From Chryseosolibacter sp964438975 (GTDB taxonomy: Bacteria > Bacteroidota > Bacteroidia > Cytophagales > Cyclobacteriaceae): a DNA stretch of 64,000 bases. The notes under the pieces were generated by a model that saw nothing but the letters and a program-made list of their open reading frames with translations, had not been told where the DNA came from and made no database searches. Positions 1 through 9,963 of the stretch are shown here, one piece after another; position 1 is the stretch's first letter, and each line of letters opens with the position of its first letter. A program made the translations under genes and the position numbers. The DNA lies in assembly GCA_964438975.1 (NCBI GenBank), contig CAYTMU010000009.1, positions 27,063 through 91,062 on the forward strand, given 5' to 3'.

Positions 1-2804
1 GTTCTGATTCGGATCGTTCAGGATCAGACGCGGAAAATCGTTACTGGTGCCCTCGCCTGTCCAGCGACCGATTGCCGCTGTTGTCCAGTTGGCAGTCGGA
101 AGGTCAAACCGGCGTATGGCCTGGAATACATCGTTCCCGTATACACCTTGCCCGAAGATCACCAGATCAAAATTCCTCCAGGTCGCAGATGCTGTAAACC
201 CAAAGGTCCAGTCAGGTGTAGGGTCACCGATCATCGTCCGATCATCATTGTTGATCACACCATCTTTATTGTGATCAACGAAACGAATGTCGCCAGGAGC
301 TGCACTCGGCAGAAGCAGATCACCCTCGTCGTTTACGTAGGCCGCTACCTGTTCCGCATTCTGGAATATTCCGTCTGTTTTAAAACCATAGAAGAAGCCC
401 ACCGGCCTTCCCGGCTCTGTCCGGGTGATCGGAACACCTTGTGGTCCGAATACCTGTCCACCGAGAAAATCTTTATCATCGCCGAGGAACGTAACCTCAT
501 TGTCGAGATACGAGGCATTGGCATTCAGATGAATTGCTACACCCCTGATGTTACGTCGGTAGCCGAGTTCTATCTCATACCCGCGATTCTCCATGTCTGC
601 GATGTTTCCAACAGGTCCGTTGTTTCCCACATACCACGGCACGTCAATATCGAGTAGCATCCCGGAAGTCTTTTTCTGGTACACATCGAATACCAGCGTG
701 AGATCATTAAAGAGAGTTGCTTCGATCCCGATATCAACCTGTGTTGTCTCTTCCCAGCGAAGATCCGGATTCGAGATAGCATTGGGGCTTACTCCGTTCA
801 CCAGCGTACCGCCAATCGTGTAGTTACGTCCACCTCCGACAGTAGACAGGTACCTGAAATCGCCGATCCTGTTATTTCCGTTTACACCCCAGGAACCGCG
901 CAGTTTCAAAAAGTTTACGACGTCATTCTGAGGCCAGAATGTTTCGCTCGAAGCAATCCATCCTGCCGAAACGGAAGGAAATACACCGTATTTATTATTG
1001 CTTCCGAACCGCGAGGATCCATCGCGCCGGACGATCGCGGTCAACATGTATTTCTCATTGAAATCATAATTGATCCTTCCAAACACGGAGGCCAGCGTCT
1101 CTTGATATTCACTCCCGGAAAAATACTGATGCTCCTGCGACACAGGAAAGCCCAGAGATGCGTCGTCAATATGATCTACAGGGATGCCGGTCTTGGTGCC
1201 CCCTTGCTGTTCGCCATAGTTGCGCTGTGCGGATATCCCTGCCAACGCACTGAAATTGTGGTGGTCAACACTTTTGGAGTACGAAAGTGTATTCTCCCAA
1301 AGCCAGAATAGTCCGCGATTCACGTTGCGGTGTAATCATTCAGTGTATTTTGATTGACGGCATTGAGATAGAACAGCGGTGAGAAGTTCTCGTCGCCCCA
1401 GAATGCGAGATCGACACCGACACTGGATCTTGCTTTCAATCCCTCGACAGGCTCTACCTCGAGGAACATATTACCTACGATCTTATCCGACCAACTGTTG
1501 GCCTGAGCTACCTGCAGAGCAGCAACCGGGTTGAGTATCTCCGAAGTAACGAGGTCAGAAATACCGTACGGTCTACCCTGAGCGTCGCGCACAACATTGT
1601 CCATTGTATAGGGGCTCGTATTCCAAAGTGCGGGGTCAGTGACGACAACTGGCGTGATAGGATCGATGTTGATGGCCCGGTTCAGCGGTGTGCCCCACTC
1701 GCTGTTAGGATCGACTCCTTTTGACTTGATACGCGTGTACCCGATGTTATTCCCGAAGGTCACGTGGCGGGATATCTTGTGATTGGAATTGAGGCGCATC
1801 GTTAGACGATTGAACTGAGAGTTTGACGGTGCTACGATACCCTCCTGGTCAAAGTACCCAAGAGATGCAAAGTAGCTTGATTTCTCAGTACCTGCCGAGA
1901 GGCTTAACTCATGATTCATAACACCCGCCCGGTTGCTGAAGACCGCGTCCTGCCAGTCCGTACCGTTGCCGAAAGCGGCGGGATCCGGAAAGCGGAGGCC
2001 ACCTCCGCCTGCTACGGTGGCCTCATTCAGCAACGTCGCATATTCAGTAGCATTCAGCAGATCAAGCCGGCGCCAAGGTTGTTGAAACCCGACATATCCA
2101 TTGTAATTGACCGCCATCTGGCCGTCCTTTCCTCGCTTCGTGGTGACAATAATGACACCATTGGCTGCGCGGGCACCGTAGATCGCAGCAGAGGCGGCGT
2201 CCTTCAGTACCTCGATCGATTCAATGTCTGCCTGGTTCAAGTACTCAATTCCTCCATTGATCTGAACCCCGTCGACAATATAGAGCGGATCACTGTCGCC
2301 AATGGTCGTGGTCCCACGAACCCGGACGGTGGCCGCCGCTCCGGGTTGACCGGAATTTGATGTAATGGTGAGGCCCGAGGTCCGCCCTTGTAGCGATTGC
2401 TCCAGGCGTGTCAATGGCATGTTTTCCAATTCTTGCGCCCGGACACTGGAGATCGCCCCCGTAACAACACTCTTTTTCTGTTCACCGTAACCAACGACCA
2501 CCACTTCCTCCAGTGATACGACATCCAACTGCATCTTTACCTCGACGTGTGAACGCCCCGACACTGCGACATCCTGCGACGCAAAGCCAATAAAGCTAAT
2601 CTGAATGATGGCGTTCGGCTCCACGTTCGGGAACCGGAACTCTCCGTTGACATCCGTCACGGTCCCTTGATTAGTGCCTTTGATCAAAAGGCTCACCCCG
2701 GGCAGCGGATCGTTTCCGTCGTCTGTCACCCGTCCAGTCAGCGGGTTCTGAGCAGACGCCGCAATGGACAGGAACATGAGAAATACCAGTAGATTTCTTT
2801 TCAT
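1..2804 (-). pseudogene. SusC/RagA-family TonB-dependent receptor, frameshifted and 3'-partial
   Basis: This family forms outer-membrane channels that import glycans or other large nutrients together with a SusD lipoprotein. The protein starts with a signal peptide ending near SAQNP. A carboxypeptidase-like beta-sandwich follows (LTGRVTDDGNDPLPGVSLL, about residues 22-100). A plug domain comes next, with the family motif GYGEQKKSVVTGAISSV and the segment DPLYIVDGVQINGG, and then beta-barrel sequence. The frame opened at 2804 stops at 1320-1322 (TGA), but clear barrel sequence continues in the next frame, from about NVNRGLFWLW down to position 1 (TGEGTSNDFPRL). Restoring one base near 1326 rejoins the frames (NDYTA + NVNRG). 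The last part of the barrel and any SusD partner lie beyond the window. The gene is divergent from a sensor that probably controls it. The single-base loss may be a real mutation or a sequencing error; the rest of the reading frame looks intact. Confidence 0.85.
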
Positions 2805-3046
2805 GTTAACTTGGTTTAGGATTAAGATTCGGGCATCGGCCGATTACCGGCAACGATTGCTCCGTCAAGACAAACATGGTCCAATGATCCGAGAACGTCA
2901 AAGAAATAAACACATCATTACTTCATCGCCGGCAAAAACCGACTACATCAAAAATACATCACACTATAATAAAATACGCTAATCGTGCCAGAAAAGCTAT
3001 ATTTACAAAAATTAGAATACATCGTAGCATCAAAGCCGGTTCATCG
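2805..3046. promoter_or_regulatory. Divergent promoter region between SusC gene and LuxR-type sensor
   Basis: This 242-base AT-rich gap separates two divergent genes and must hold both promoters. On the minus strand, 2949-2956 reads TATTTTTG, an exact match to the Bacteroidota TAnnTTTG (-7) element for the receptor gene. I see no matching TTTG upstream (-33) element, which would fit activator dependence. On the plus strand only an imperfect TATATTTA is present near 2998. No clear operator palindrome was found. Confidence 0.35.
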
Positions 3047-5956
3047 ATGATGTTCAAATTCCGTATACCAATGCCGAAGATCTATGTATTGAGCCTCTTT
3101 CTCCTGCTCTCGATTGCGGTATCACGTGGTCAAGGGATAAAAGCTGGTCTTCCCCTGGTTTCAAATTTCAATACCCTGGACTACCAGGCCGGAATTCAGA
3201 ACTGGGACGTCACCCAGGACGGTCGCGGATTATTGTACGTCGCTAACAATTTCGGGCTTCTGGAATACGATGGAAACGAATGGAAGACATATCCCGTCAG
3301 CAACGGAACCAAGGTACGCAGCGTAGCATGCGATGGCCGCGGCCGGATCTATGTAGGAGGCCAGGGAGACTTTGGATACTTTTTCCCGGACCGGACCGGG
3401 CGTTTGCAATTCATCTCATTGGCTGACAGCTTACCCCCTGCCGATCGCAACTTCGACGAGGCGTGGAGTGTATACGTCGATCCCGAAAAAGTCTACTTCT
3501 GTACCTTCTCAAATATCTATGTCTACGACCACCGCGACTTCACCATCATCCGCCCCACAAACGGCATCGATCACTCCTTTCTTGTCAACCGTGAGTTATT
3601 TGTGAACCAGCCCCTTTACGGTCTTGGAAAATTGCAGGGTGACGTCATCAATATCATCCCCGGCGGTGATACTTTCGCGGGCAAGAGCATTGCCTCGGTC
3701 TTATCCCTTCACCGAGACGAATTGTTGGTCGCTACGTTCTCACATGGCATTTTTGAGTATGCCTCCGGCCAGGTCCGACCCTGGAACCCAGCGATTCAGG
3801 AACTCCTGAAACAGTCAACCGTAAACTGCATGGTACGACTGCGAAATGGAAGCATTGCGATCGGAACTCAATACAACGGACTCTTCATCACAGATGCGCA
3901 AGGCAATATCCAACAGCAACTGACGCGTGGCCGCGGTATTGATACGCGTACCGTCCTCAGCATATATGAAGACGATCTCAACAATCTATGGGTCGGTCAG
4001 AACAATGGGATCGCATATGTTGAAACAGGCTCCCCATTCACATTCATCAATGAACAGATCGGCCTTCCGGGATCCGGGTATACAGCTCTGCTCGCGAACG
4101 ATCGCTTCTACCTGGGAACGAACACAGGCCTTTACGTCCAGCAGGCGGACGGTGGATATCAGCTGATCGGCAACAGTCGAGGACAGGTGTATTCGCTCCG
4201 TTCCTATCAAAATGATATCCTGGCCGGACACCATAACGGCAGTCTGCGGATCGAGGAGGATACATCCATCACCATATCCGATGAGCCTGGCTCGTGGACC
4301 TTTCTGCAATTATCACGTGATCCGGGCAAACTCGTCGGCGGCAACTATTCCGGCCTGCAGATGTTCCACTACGTAGACGGACACTGGCGGGAAGGCAATC
4401 GGCTAGCCGGGTTTGAGGAATCATCGCGCATCATGGAACAGGATGACAGCGGCTGCATCTGGGTCACGCATGGTTACAAAGGGGCGTTCAGAATTCGCAT
4501 GAATGAAGATTACACTGCTATCGACTCCGTTGACTTCTACGGAAGCAGTAGCGGATTTCCTACCAATCTGTTGATCAACGTATTCCGTATACGGAACGAG
4601 TTAGTCTTCACGTCGCAAAACGGACTTTTCAAATTCGACGAAGCGAGTAACCGCTTCGTTCCCCATACCTTCCTGAACAAATACCTGGGTGAGAATAATG
4701 TGGTGTGGTTTCTCGAAGAAGATACACTTGGTAATATCTATTTCATCAGTCAGGACCACATAGGCGTACTAAAGAGAACCTCCGCCGGAGCCTATGAGAT
4801 GATTACCAGCGCATTTGGCAAGGTTATGAAATTTCTGAATGACGACCTTCCAAGCATCAGCGTATTACAGGACAACCAGGTGTTGTACGGGGGAAAAGAC
4901 GGGTTCATTCTTTATAATCCGCTTGTGCCAATTCCCCAGCGATCAGATTTTCACACCTGGATACGTCGCGTTTCTACTGACACCACGATCTTCTCCGGCA
5001 GTTATACATCCGGCGACTCCGTCGTTCATACCCAGTTAAAGTCTGAGATACCCGTTCTTCCCTATGCGTCGAATTCCCTTTCCTTTACTTTCTCGGCAAA
5101 TTCATTCGAAAGTGGAAATGATATCCAGTATCAATACCATCTCGAAAACTACGACAAAGGATGGCTTGCGTGGACACCACAGACATACAAGGAATACACC
5201 AACCTCAAAGAAGGCAACTACACGTTCATCGTGCGTGCGCGCAATATCAAAGGCGAGGTCAGCTCAGCCGCGCGGTACTCCTTTACGATAGATCCACCGT
5301 GGTATCGATCTCTGTGGGCCTACCTCTTTTACGGAGTGTCATTTCTTTCCCTGATGTTCCTCGGATTTACGACGATCGACCGGAAGTATCAGAAAGAACA
5401 GGAACTCCTGGAAGAAAAGCAACGGCAGGAACTTGACCACAAGGAAACGCAGCTGGAAGAATTATCGCTGCAATCTCAGGAGGAAATTAACAGACTGCGA
5501 AATGAAAAACTCGAGCAAGAGCTGCGGCACATGAACAGTGAACTGGCTACCTCCACGATGCACCTCCTGAATAAGAACGAATTCATAACGAGCATCAAAG
5601 GCAGCGTTGACCACCTGATCAAGAAGACACAGCAGGACGACCTGCGAAAGGATCTGCACCAGATCTCACGACAGATCGAACAGAATATCTCTGCCGACGA
5701 CGACTGGGAGCACTTTCAACTGTATTTCGACCGTGTTCACGGCGACTTCTCCAATCGTTTTAAGGCAGCCTTCCCGACGTTGAGTCCGCAGGAGATCAAA
5801 CTCAGCGCTTACTTGCGCATGAACCTGTCGACCAAAGAGATCGCCCAACTGCTCAACGTTTCTGTGAGAGGCGTGGAGATCAGCCGTTACCGGCTGCGAA
5901 AGAAACTTCAGTTACAGCGGAGTAAGAACCTGCAGGAATTTATCCTCAACTTTTGA
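3047..5956 (+). CDS. Membrane-bound one-component sensor: beta-propeller, Y_Y_Y domain, coiled coil, LuxR-type HTH
   Basis: The protein has 969 residues. A signal peptide or anchor covers about residues 1-29, and a second in-frame start at 3071 would still keep it. Two-component-regulator propeller repeats (for example NLWVGQNNGIAYVETG) fill about residues 30-660. A triple-tyrosine (Y_Y_Y) domain lies around 680-745 (YHLENYDKGWLAW, GNYTFIVRARN). One membrane helix at about 755-775 is followed by a long Glu/Gln/Arg-rich coiled coil. The C-terminus is a LuxR/GerE-like helix-turn-helix (LSPQEIKLSAYLRMNLSTKE, then RGVEISRYRLRKKL). There is no kinase or receiver domain, so the periplasmic sensor and cytoplasmic DNA-binding part are in one chain. 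In Bacteroidota such proteins commonly control the neighbouring SusC/SusD system, and this gene is divergent from one. The ligand cannot be told from sequence. Confidence 0.85.
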   Translation: MMFKFRIPMPKIYVLSLFLLLSIAVSRGQGIKAGLPLVSNFNTLDYQAGIQNWDVTQDGRGLLYVANNFGLLEYDGNEWKTYPVSNGTKVRSVACDGRGRIYVGGQGDFGYFFPDRTGRLQFISLADSLPPADRNFDEAWSVYVDPEKVYFCTFSNIYVYDHRDFTIIRPTNGIDHSFLVNRELFVNQPLYGLGKLQGDVINIIPGGDTFAGKSIASVLSLHRDELLVATFSHGIFEYASGQVRPWNPAIQELLKQSTVNCMVRLRNGSIAIGTQYNGLFITDAQGNIQQQLTRGRGIDTRTVLSIYEDDLNNLWVGQNNGIAYVETGSPFTFINEQIGLPGSGYTALLANDRFYLGTNTGLYVQQADGGYQLIGNSRGQVYSLRSYQNDILAGHHNGSLRIEEDTSITISDEPGSWTFLQLSRDPGKLVGGNYSGLQMFHYVDGHWREGNRLAGFEESSRIMEQDDSGCIWVTHGYKGAFRIRMNEDYTAIDSVDFYGSSSGFPTNLLINVFRIRNELVFTSQNGLFKFDEASNRFVPHTFLNKYLGENNVVWFLEEDTLGNIYFISQDHIGVLKRTSAGAYEMITSAFGKVMKFLNDDLPSISVLQDNQVLYGGKDGFILYNPLVPIPQRSDFHTWIRRVSTDTTIFSGSYTSGDSVVHTQLKSEIPVLPYASNSLSFTFSANSFESGNDIQYQYHLENYDKGWLAWTPQTYKEYTNLKEGNYTFIVRARNIKGEVSSAARYSFTIDPPWYRSLWAYLFYGVSFLSLMFLGFTTIDRKYQKEQELLEEKQRQELDHKETQLEELSLQSQEEINRLRNEKLEQELRHMNSELATSTMHLLNKNEFITSIKGSVDHLIKKTQQDDLRKDLHQISRQIEQNISADDDWEHFQLYFDRVHGDFSNRFKAAFPTLSPQEIKLSAYLRMNLSTKEIAQLLNVSVRGVEISRYRLRKKLQLQRSKNLQEFILNF

Positions 5957-5964
5957 TGAGTGCT

Positions 5965-5984
5965 GGGTCTCGGCGCGACGACCC
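5965..5984. terminator. Weak hairpin between convergent genes
   Basis: GGGTC at 5965-5969 pairs with GACCC at 5980-5984, with additional imperfect pairing inside. It lies between the stop codons of the sensor gene and the dienelactone hydrolase gene and could serve both. There is no T tract, so this is a weak candidate. Confidence 0.25.
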
Positions 5985-6013
5985 ATACTCGCACGCACTA
6001 ACCGAGAGCATCA

Positions 6014-6901
6014 CTATTTCAGATGCTTCTTGAAGAATTCGATGGTGCGTTTCCACGCGAGATCCGCCGCGGCCTGATCGTATCTTGGTGTCGTGCCGTT
6101 GTGAAAACCGTGATTTGTGCCGGGGTACATATGAACTTCATACTTTTTTCCCTGCTCTTTCAGCGCCTTTTCGTAATCAGGCCATCCCGCATTGACCCGC
6201 GTATCCAGTTCCGCGAAATGTAATTGAAGCGGTGCCTGGATCCTACTAACCTCATCAAGCGGTGCTTGTCCACCGTAAAACGGGACCGCCGCAGCCAGCG
6301 TCGGAACTCTGGCAGCCATCATGTTGGAAACCCATCCACCGAAACAAAAGCCGACGACCCCAACCTTGCCACTGCACTCGTCGTGGTTTCGAAGATACTC
6401 GTATGCCGCGATGAAATCCTCAAGGATCTCGTTGCGATCGCGCTTGCTTTGCATCTCCCGTCCCTCATCGTCTGTTCCAGGATATCCTCCCAGAGGGGTC
6501 AGCGCATCCGGAGCGAGCAAGATAAATCCAGCAAGCGCGGCTCGTCGACCCACATCCTCGATATAGGGATTGAGCCCGCGATTCTCATGCACCACAACAA
6601 CACCACCCAACTTCTTTTTGCCATCGCGGGGTCGGGAAAGCAGTGCCTTCATAGTGCCGGCTCCTTTGGGCGAAGAGTAGTTAATATACTCCGACTTCAA
6701 TTCCGCGGACTGCTGAGCGACCTGCATACCGGCTCGATAGTCGGGCGTGAGAAAACTCATCAGCGATGCGACTGTCAAGCCACCAACCGCGTAGGCTGAG
6801 AGCCGTTCGGCAAACAAACGCCTATCTATACGGTTATGCGCATAATCATCGTAGAGATCAAAGACTTCCTGTTTGATGTCTTCCTTTCTGATCAGATCCA
6901 T
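6014..6901 (-). CDS. Dienelactone hydrolase family protein
   Basis: This is an alpha/beta hydrolase of the dienelactone hydrolase (DLH, carboxymethylenebutenolidase-like) family with 295 residues from the start chosen here. The nucleophile elbow GFCFGG carries the catalytic Cys typical of DLH in place of Ser, and NHGF near the C-terminus supplies the catalytic His. VVVVHENRGLNPYIEDVGRR is the conserved oxyanion and helix region. A hydrophobic stretch, AVGGLTVASLMSFL, at about residues 32-45 resembles a Tat or membrane-anchor segment that many Bacteroidota members carry. The reading frame stays open upstream to 7024, but that extension looks non-coding. MDLIRKEDIKQEVFDLYDDY is the natural N-terminus and leaves a promoter gap before the divergent M1 peptidase gene. 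The substrate is unknown. Confidence 0.85.
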   Translation of the reverse strand: MDLIRKEDIKQEVFDLYDDYAHNRIDRRLFAERLSAYAVGGLTVASLMSFLTPDYRAGMQVAQQSAELKSEYINYSSPKGAGTMKALLSRPRDGKKKLGGVVVVHENRGLNPYIEDVGRRAALAGFILLAPDALTPLGGYPGTDDEGREMQSKRDRNEILEDFIAAYEYLRNHDECSGKVGVVGFCFGGWVSNMMAARVPTLAAAVPFYGGQAPLDEVSRIQAPLQLHFAELDTRVNAGWPDYEKALKEQGKKYEVHMYPGTNHGFHNGTTPRYDQAAADLAWKRTIEFFKKHLK

Positions 6902-7033
6902 ACTGACGGGGTTAGGGTGGTTCTCGAATGTCCTTTGAGTGAATGTACAAAACATATCGATTATCGGCGCGCTCCTTTTCAAATTTCCGGGCGTATGCAG
7001 TCGATTCCTTATCTTTGGCTGCAAATCAGTCCC

Positions 7034-8644
7034 ATGAGATTATTTTTCCTGACCCTTCTCATCTGTGCCAGCGGCAATGCCACTGCTCAGACTTCCTATT
7101 GGCAACAAGAAGTGCGATATACCATCGACGCCGAATTGAACACGACTGAAAAGTCAATTACGGGTTTCGAGACGATCCACTATAAGAATAACTCCCCCGA
7201 CGAGCTGAGTTTCATCTGGTTCCACATCTGGCCGAATGCATACCTTCATGATTCGACCGCATTGAGACTCCAGATCCGCAGCGATTCTGCGCGCGCCGAG
7301 AAGGCAATCAATGCAGGCACGGGATCAATCGAAAGACTCGACTTCAAAGTCGATGGGCGAGCGGCCGCAACTGAAACACATCCAAATCCTCAGTACGTGG
7401 ACGTCATCAAGGTACTGCTACCGGAACCGTTGCTACCTGGAGACTCGGTTGCGATCACAACACCATTCAAGGTATTGCTTCCTCCCTACTTTTCCCGTTC
7501 CGGCTATGCCGGCACGCAGATCATGGCCTGTCAGTGGTATCCCAAACCAGCTGTGTACGACCAGGCTGGGTGGCACGAATTCCCTTATCTCGATATGGGA
7601 GAGTTCTACAGTGAGTTCGGGGATTTTACGGTTACGCTAACAGTACCAGCCGAATACGTGGTGGGCGCTACCGGCGTGCTGCAGACAGAAGACGAGCTAC
7701 AGCGCTACAAGAAATTGGGCAAGTCAAATTTTTCAGGACAAAAGAAGAAAGTGGCACTGTACCGTGCCCCTAAGAAGAAGTCTAAAAAGACCTTGACGTG
7801 GCACGCCACGAATGTCCCCGATTTCGCCTGGTTCGCCGACATCGACTTCGTCATCCAGTACGACACCATCATGCTTCGAAGCGGTGCAGTCATCGACGCA
7901 TTCTCTTACTACCACAACCAGAAGGAGACCATCTGGACAAACAGCATCAGTTATATCAAGGACGCAGTCAAGAAATACAGTGGCTGGATCGGTGACTACG
8001 AGTATCCTACCGTGCAGGTTGTGGAAGGACCTGCGAACAGCGCCAGTGGCGGAATGGAGTATCCAATGATCACGCTGATCACCAGCCCGGATGCAACGGT
8101 AGAAGAACTAGACGGTGTGATCACACATGAGATCGGTCACAATTGGTTCATGAGTATGCTTGGCAGTAACGAACGCGCACATACCTGGATGGATGAGGGC
8201 CTGAATACCTATTATCAGTTCCGTTATGAGGCTGAAAAGTACCGCTGGAACAGTGTCTTTGGCGAGAGTGTCCCGCAAGAGATCCGGCAACTCCCCTCCG
8301 ACCAGTTCCTCAACGTGATCTATACAGCTGTACACGAGAATCTTCCGATGACCTATCCCATGGATATTCCCGCGGATCAGTTCCCGGACAGTAACGAGTA
8401 TGGGATTGTCTCCTACATTAAAACGGCCCTTTGGATGTACATACTGGAAGCCTCTCTGGGCCGCGAGCGGGTAGACGCCGCCGTACAACACTACTTCACC
8501 AAGTGGAAACACAAGCACCCCCAACCGGCCGACATGCAAGCCGCCTTCGAGGAGGCATTGGGCGTAGACCTCGATGGTTTCTTTGAATTAACAAGGACTG
8601 AAGGAAATTTCGACCTGGGCCAGGAGCCAGCCGGCAAGCAATAG
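7034..8644 (+). CDS. M1-family metallopeptidase (aminopeptidase-like)
   Basis: This is an exported zinc peptidase of the gluzincin M1 family, 536 residues from the ATG at 7034. The open frame reaches back to 6836, but only the ATG at 7034 gives a clean signal peptide (MRLFFLTLLICASGNATAQ). The zinc site HEIGHNW starts at about residue 365, and the third ligand lies in the downstream segment WMDEGLNTYYQF. SASGGMEYPMI is the substrate-binding counterpart of the GAMEN loop. The N-terminal beta-rich domain (residues 20-250) fits the family. At 536 residues it lacks the long helical C-terminal domain of classical PepN, as do many Bacteroidota M1 proteins. It probably trims peptides in the periplasm. 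It is divergent from the DLH gene and convergent with the desaturase gene, 13 bases apart. Confidence 0.9.
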   Translation: MRLFFLTLLICASGNATAQTSYWQQEVRYTIDAELNTTEKSITGFETIHYKNNSPDELSFIWFHIWPNAYLHDSTALRLQIRSDSARAEKAINAGTGSIERLDFKVDGRAAATETHPNPQYVDVIKVLLPEPLLPGDSVAITTPFKVLLPPYFSRSGYAGTQIMACQWYPKPAVYDQAGWHEFPYLDMGEFYSEFGDFTVTLTVPAEYVVGATGVLQTEDELQRYKKLGKSNFSGQKKKVALYRAPKKKSKKTLTWHATNVPDFAWFADIDFVIQYDTIMLRSGAVIDAFSYYHNQKETIWTNSISYIKDAVKKYSGWIGDYEYPTVQVVEGPANSASGGMEYPMITLITSPDATVEELDGVITHEIGHNWFMSMLGSNERAHTWMDEGLNTYYQFRYEAEKYRWNSVFGESVPQEIRQLPSDQFLNVIYTAVHENLPMTYPMDIPADQFPDSNEYGIVSYIKTALWMYILEASLGRERVDAAVQHYFTKWKHKHPQPADMQAAFEEALGVDLDGFFELTRTEGNFDLGQEPAGKQ

Positions 8645-8657
8645 AGCTGGCGCATAC

Positions 8658-9773
8658 CTATAAGGCCACTTGTCGTTCCGGGCGCTGTCCGAGCTCCTTC
8701 AGAAGGCGACCGTGTTTGATGAGTGCCTGAAGGAATGTGGGCGTGCTCTTGTAAGGCAGACCAAACTCACGAGCGGTTTCTTTCACAATCGGAGATATCC
8801 TGCGATAATGCACGTGGCAGACGCCAGGAAAAAGGTGGTGTTCGATCTGATAGTTCAAGCCTCCCACAAACCACGAAAACCACTTGCTGTCATTTCCAAA
8901 ATTTGTCGTAGTCAACAGTTGATGTATCGACCAGTTATTGGCCAACGCATTGTCGCTATCCGGTAGCGGAAACTCGGACCCTTCAATCACGTGCGCCGGT
9001 TGAAAGATGATCGCCAGAATAAAACCTGCAATATAGTGCATGATCAGGATACCTATTACTACTTGCCACCATAACAGAGACGTAAGCACTATGGGCAATA
9101 CGAGGATATACCCAAGGTATATAATCTTGGTTCCAGCAAGTATGAATGACTCATGAACGATGTTGGCATTCTGGCGCTTGGCCAGGCCGGACCGATGATA
9201 TCGAACAATCCTGACAAAGTCCTTAAAGAACAACCATACGATGGTCATGAGACCGTACAGGAACCACGCATAGATGAACTGGTACTGATGCATCTTCTTC
9301 CATGGAGAGTGCGGTGTGAGGCGCAACGCACCCCGGGGACTGATATCTTCGTCTTCTTCGTGCACATTGGTGAAGGTGTGATGAAGGACATTGTGTTGCA
9401 TTCTCCAATTGAATGCATTGCCGCCGAGCAGATTTAAAGAATATCCCACCACCGTGTTGACCCACGGCTTTTTGGAGTATGCACCGTGATTGGCATCATG
9501 CATCACAGACAAGCCGATACCGGCGAGGCCGAGTCCCATAACGACCACCAGGACCAGCATCGGTACGAGTCCTGTAACGACCCCTGAAATGATCAGCGCA
9601 TATGGAACGAAATAGAGGGCGAACATGACAACGGTCTTGACGAACATCTCAGCATTCCCATGTCGGTTAATTTTATTGTTCTTGAAATAGTCATTCACAC
9701 GCTTGTTCAGCGTGACAGAAAATTCCCTGTTCGACTTCGCGAATGTTACAGGCTTTGAAGGTTGCATTATCAT
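8658..9773 (-). CDS. Membrane fatty acid desaturase (acyl-lipid/acyl-CoA type)
   Basis: This is an integral-membrane di-iron desaturase of 371 residues that introduces a double bond into membrane acyl chains. All three histidine boxes are present: HDANH at residues 92-96, HNVLHH at 127-132, and QIEHH near residue 310. The QxxHH form of the last box is typical of front-end or linoleoyl-CoA-desaturase-like members. Four membrane helices are visible around these boxes (45-90, 205-260). There is no fused cytochrome b5 domain, so a separate ferredoxin or cytochrome must supply electrons. Two starts three bases apart in sense (MIM and MQP) are equally possible. Regiospecificity cannot be read from sequence. 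Confidence 0.92.
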   Translation of the reverse strand: MIMQPSKPVTFAKSNREFSVTLNKRVNDYFKNNKINRHGNAEMFVKTVVMFALYFVPYALIISGVVTGLVPMLVLVVVMGLGLAGIGLSVMHDANHGAYSKKPWVNTVVGYSLNLLGGNAFNWRMQHNVLHHTFTNVHEEDEDISPRGALRLTPHSPWKKMHQYQFIYAWFLYGLMTIVWLFFKDFVRIVRYHRSGLAKRQNANIVHESFILAGTKIIYLGYILVLPIVLTSLLWWQVVIGILIMHYIAGFILAIIFQPAHVIEGSEFPLPDSDNALANNWSIHQLLTTTNFGNDSKWFSWFVGGLNYQIEHHLFPGVCHVHYRRISPIVKETAREFGLPYKSTPTFLQALIKHGRLLKELGQRPERQVAL

Positions 9774-9963
9774 TTGGATATAATTCGGCCACTAACCGCT
9801 GCCGCTCCGTCTTGATGCGGGTTATTGAGGAAAGGATTAGTTAACGCTGTTCCTGGAAAGTTGGACACAGAGAAAAATAAAGATGTCCGCAATTAAGTTA
9901 AAGGTCGTAAGCTACGAAGTAATAATTATAATAACCAATCGAATTCAGATTATTAACAATCTG
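9774..9963. other. Intergenic region upstream of the desaturase gene
   Basis: This 190-base AT-rich gap lies before the desaturase start and after the end of the RDD gene, both on the minus strand. It must hold the desaturase promoter. I found no clear operator, terminator or RNA structure in it. Confidence 0.4.

Noticed and set aside
6224..6799. Open frame of 191 codons on the plus strand
   Set aside because: It is antisense to the dienelactone hydrolase gene, which has clear family motifs.
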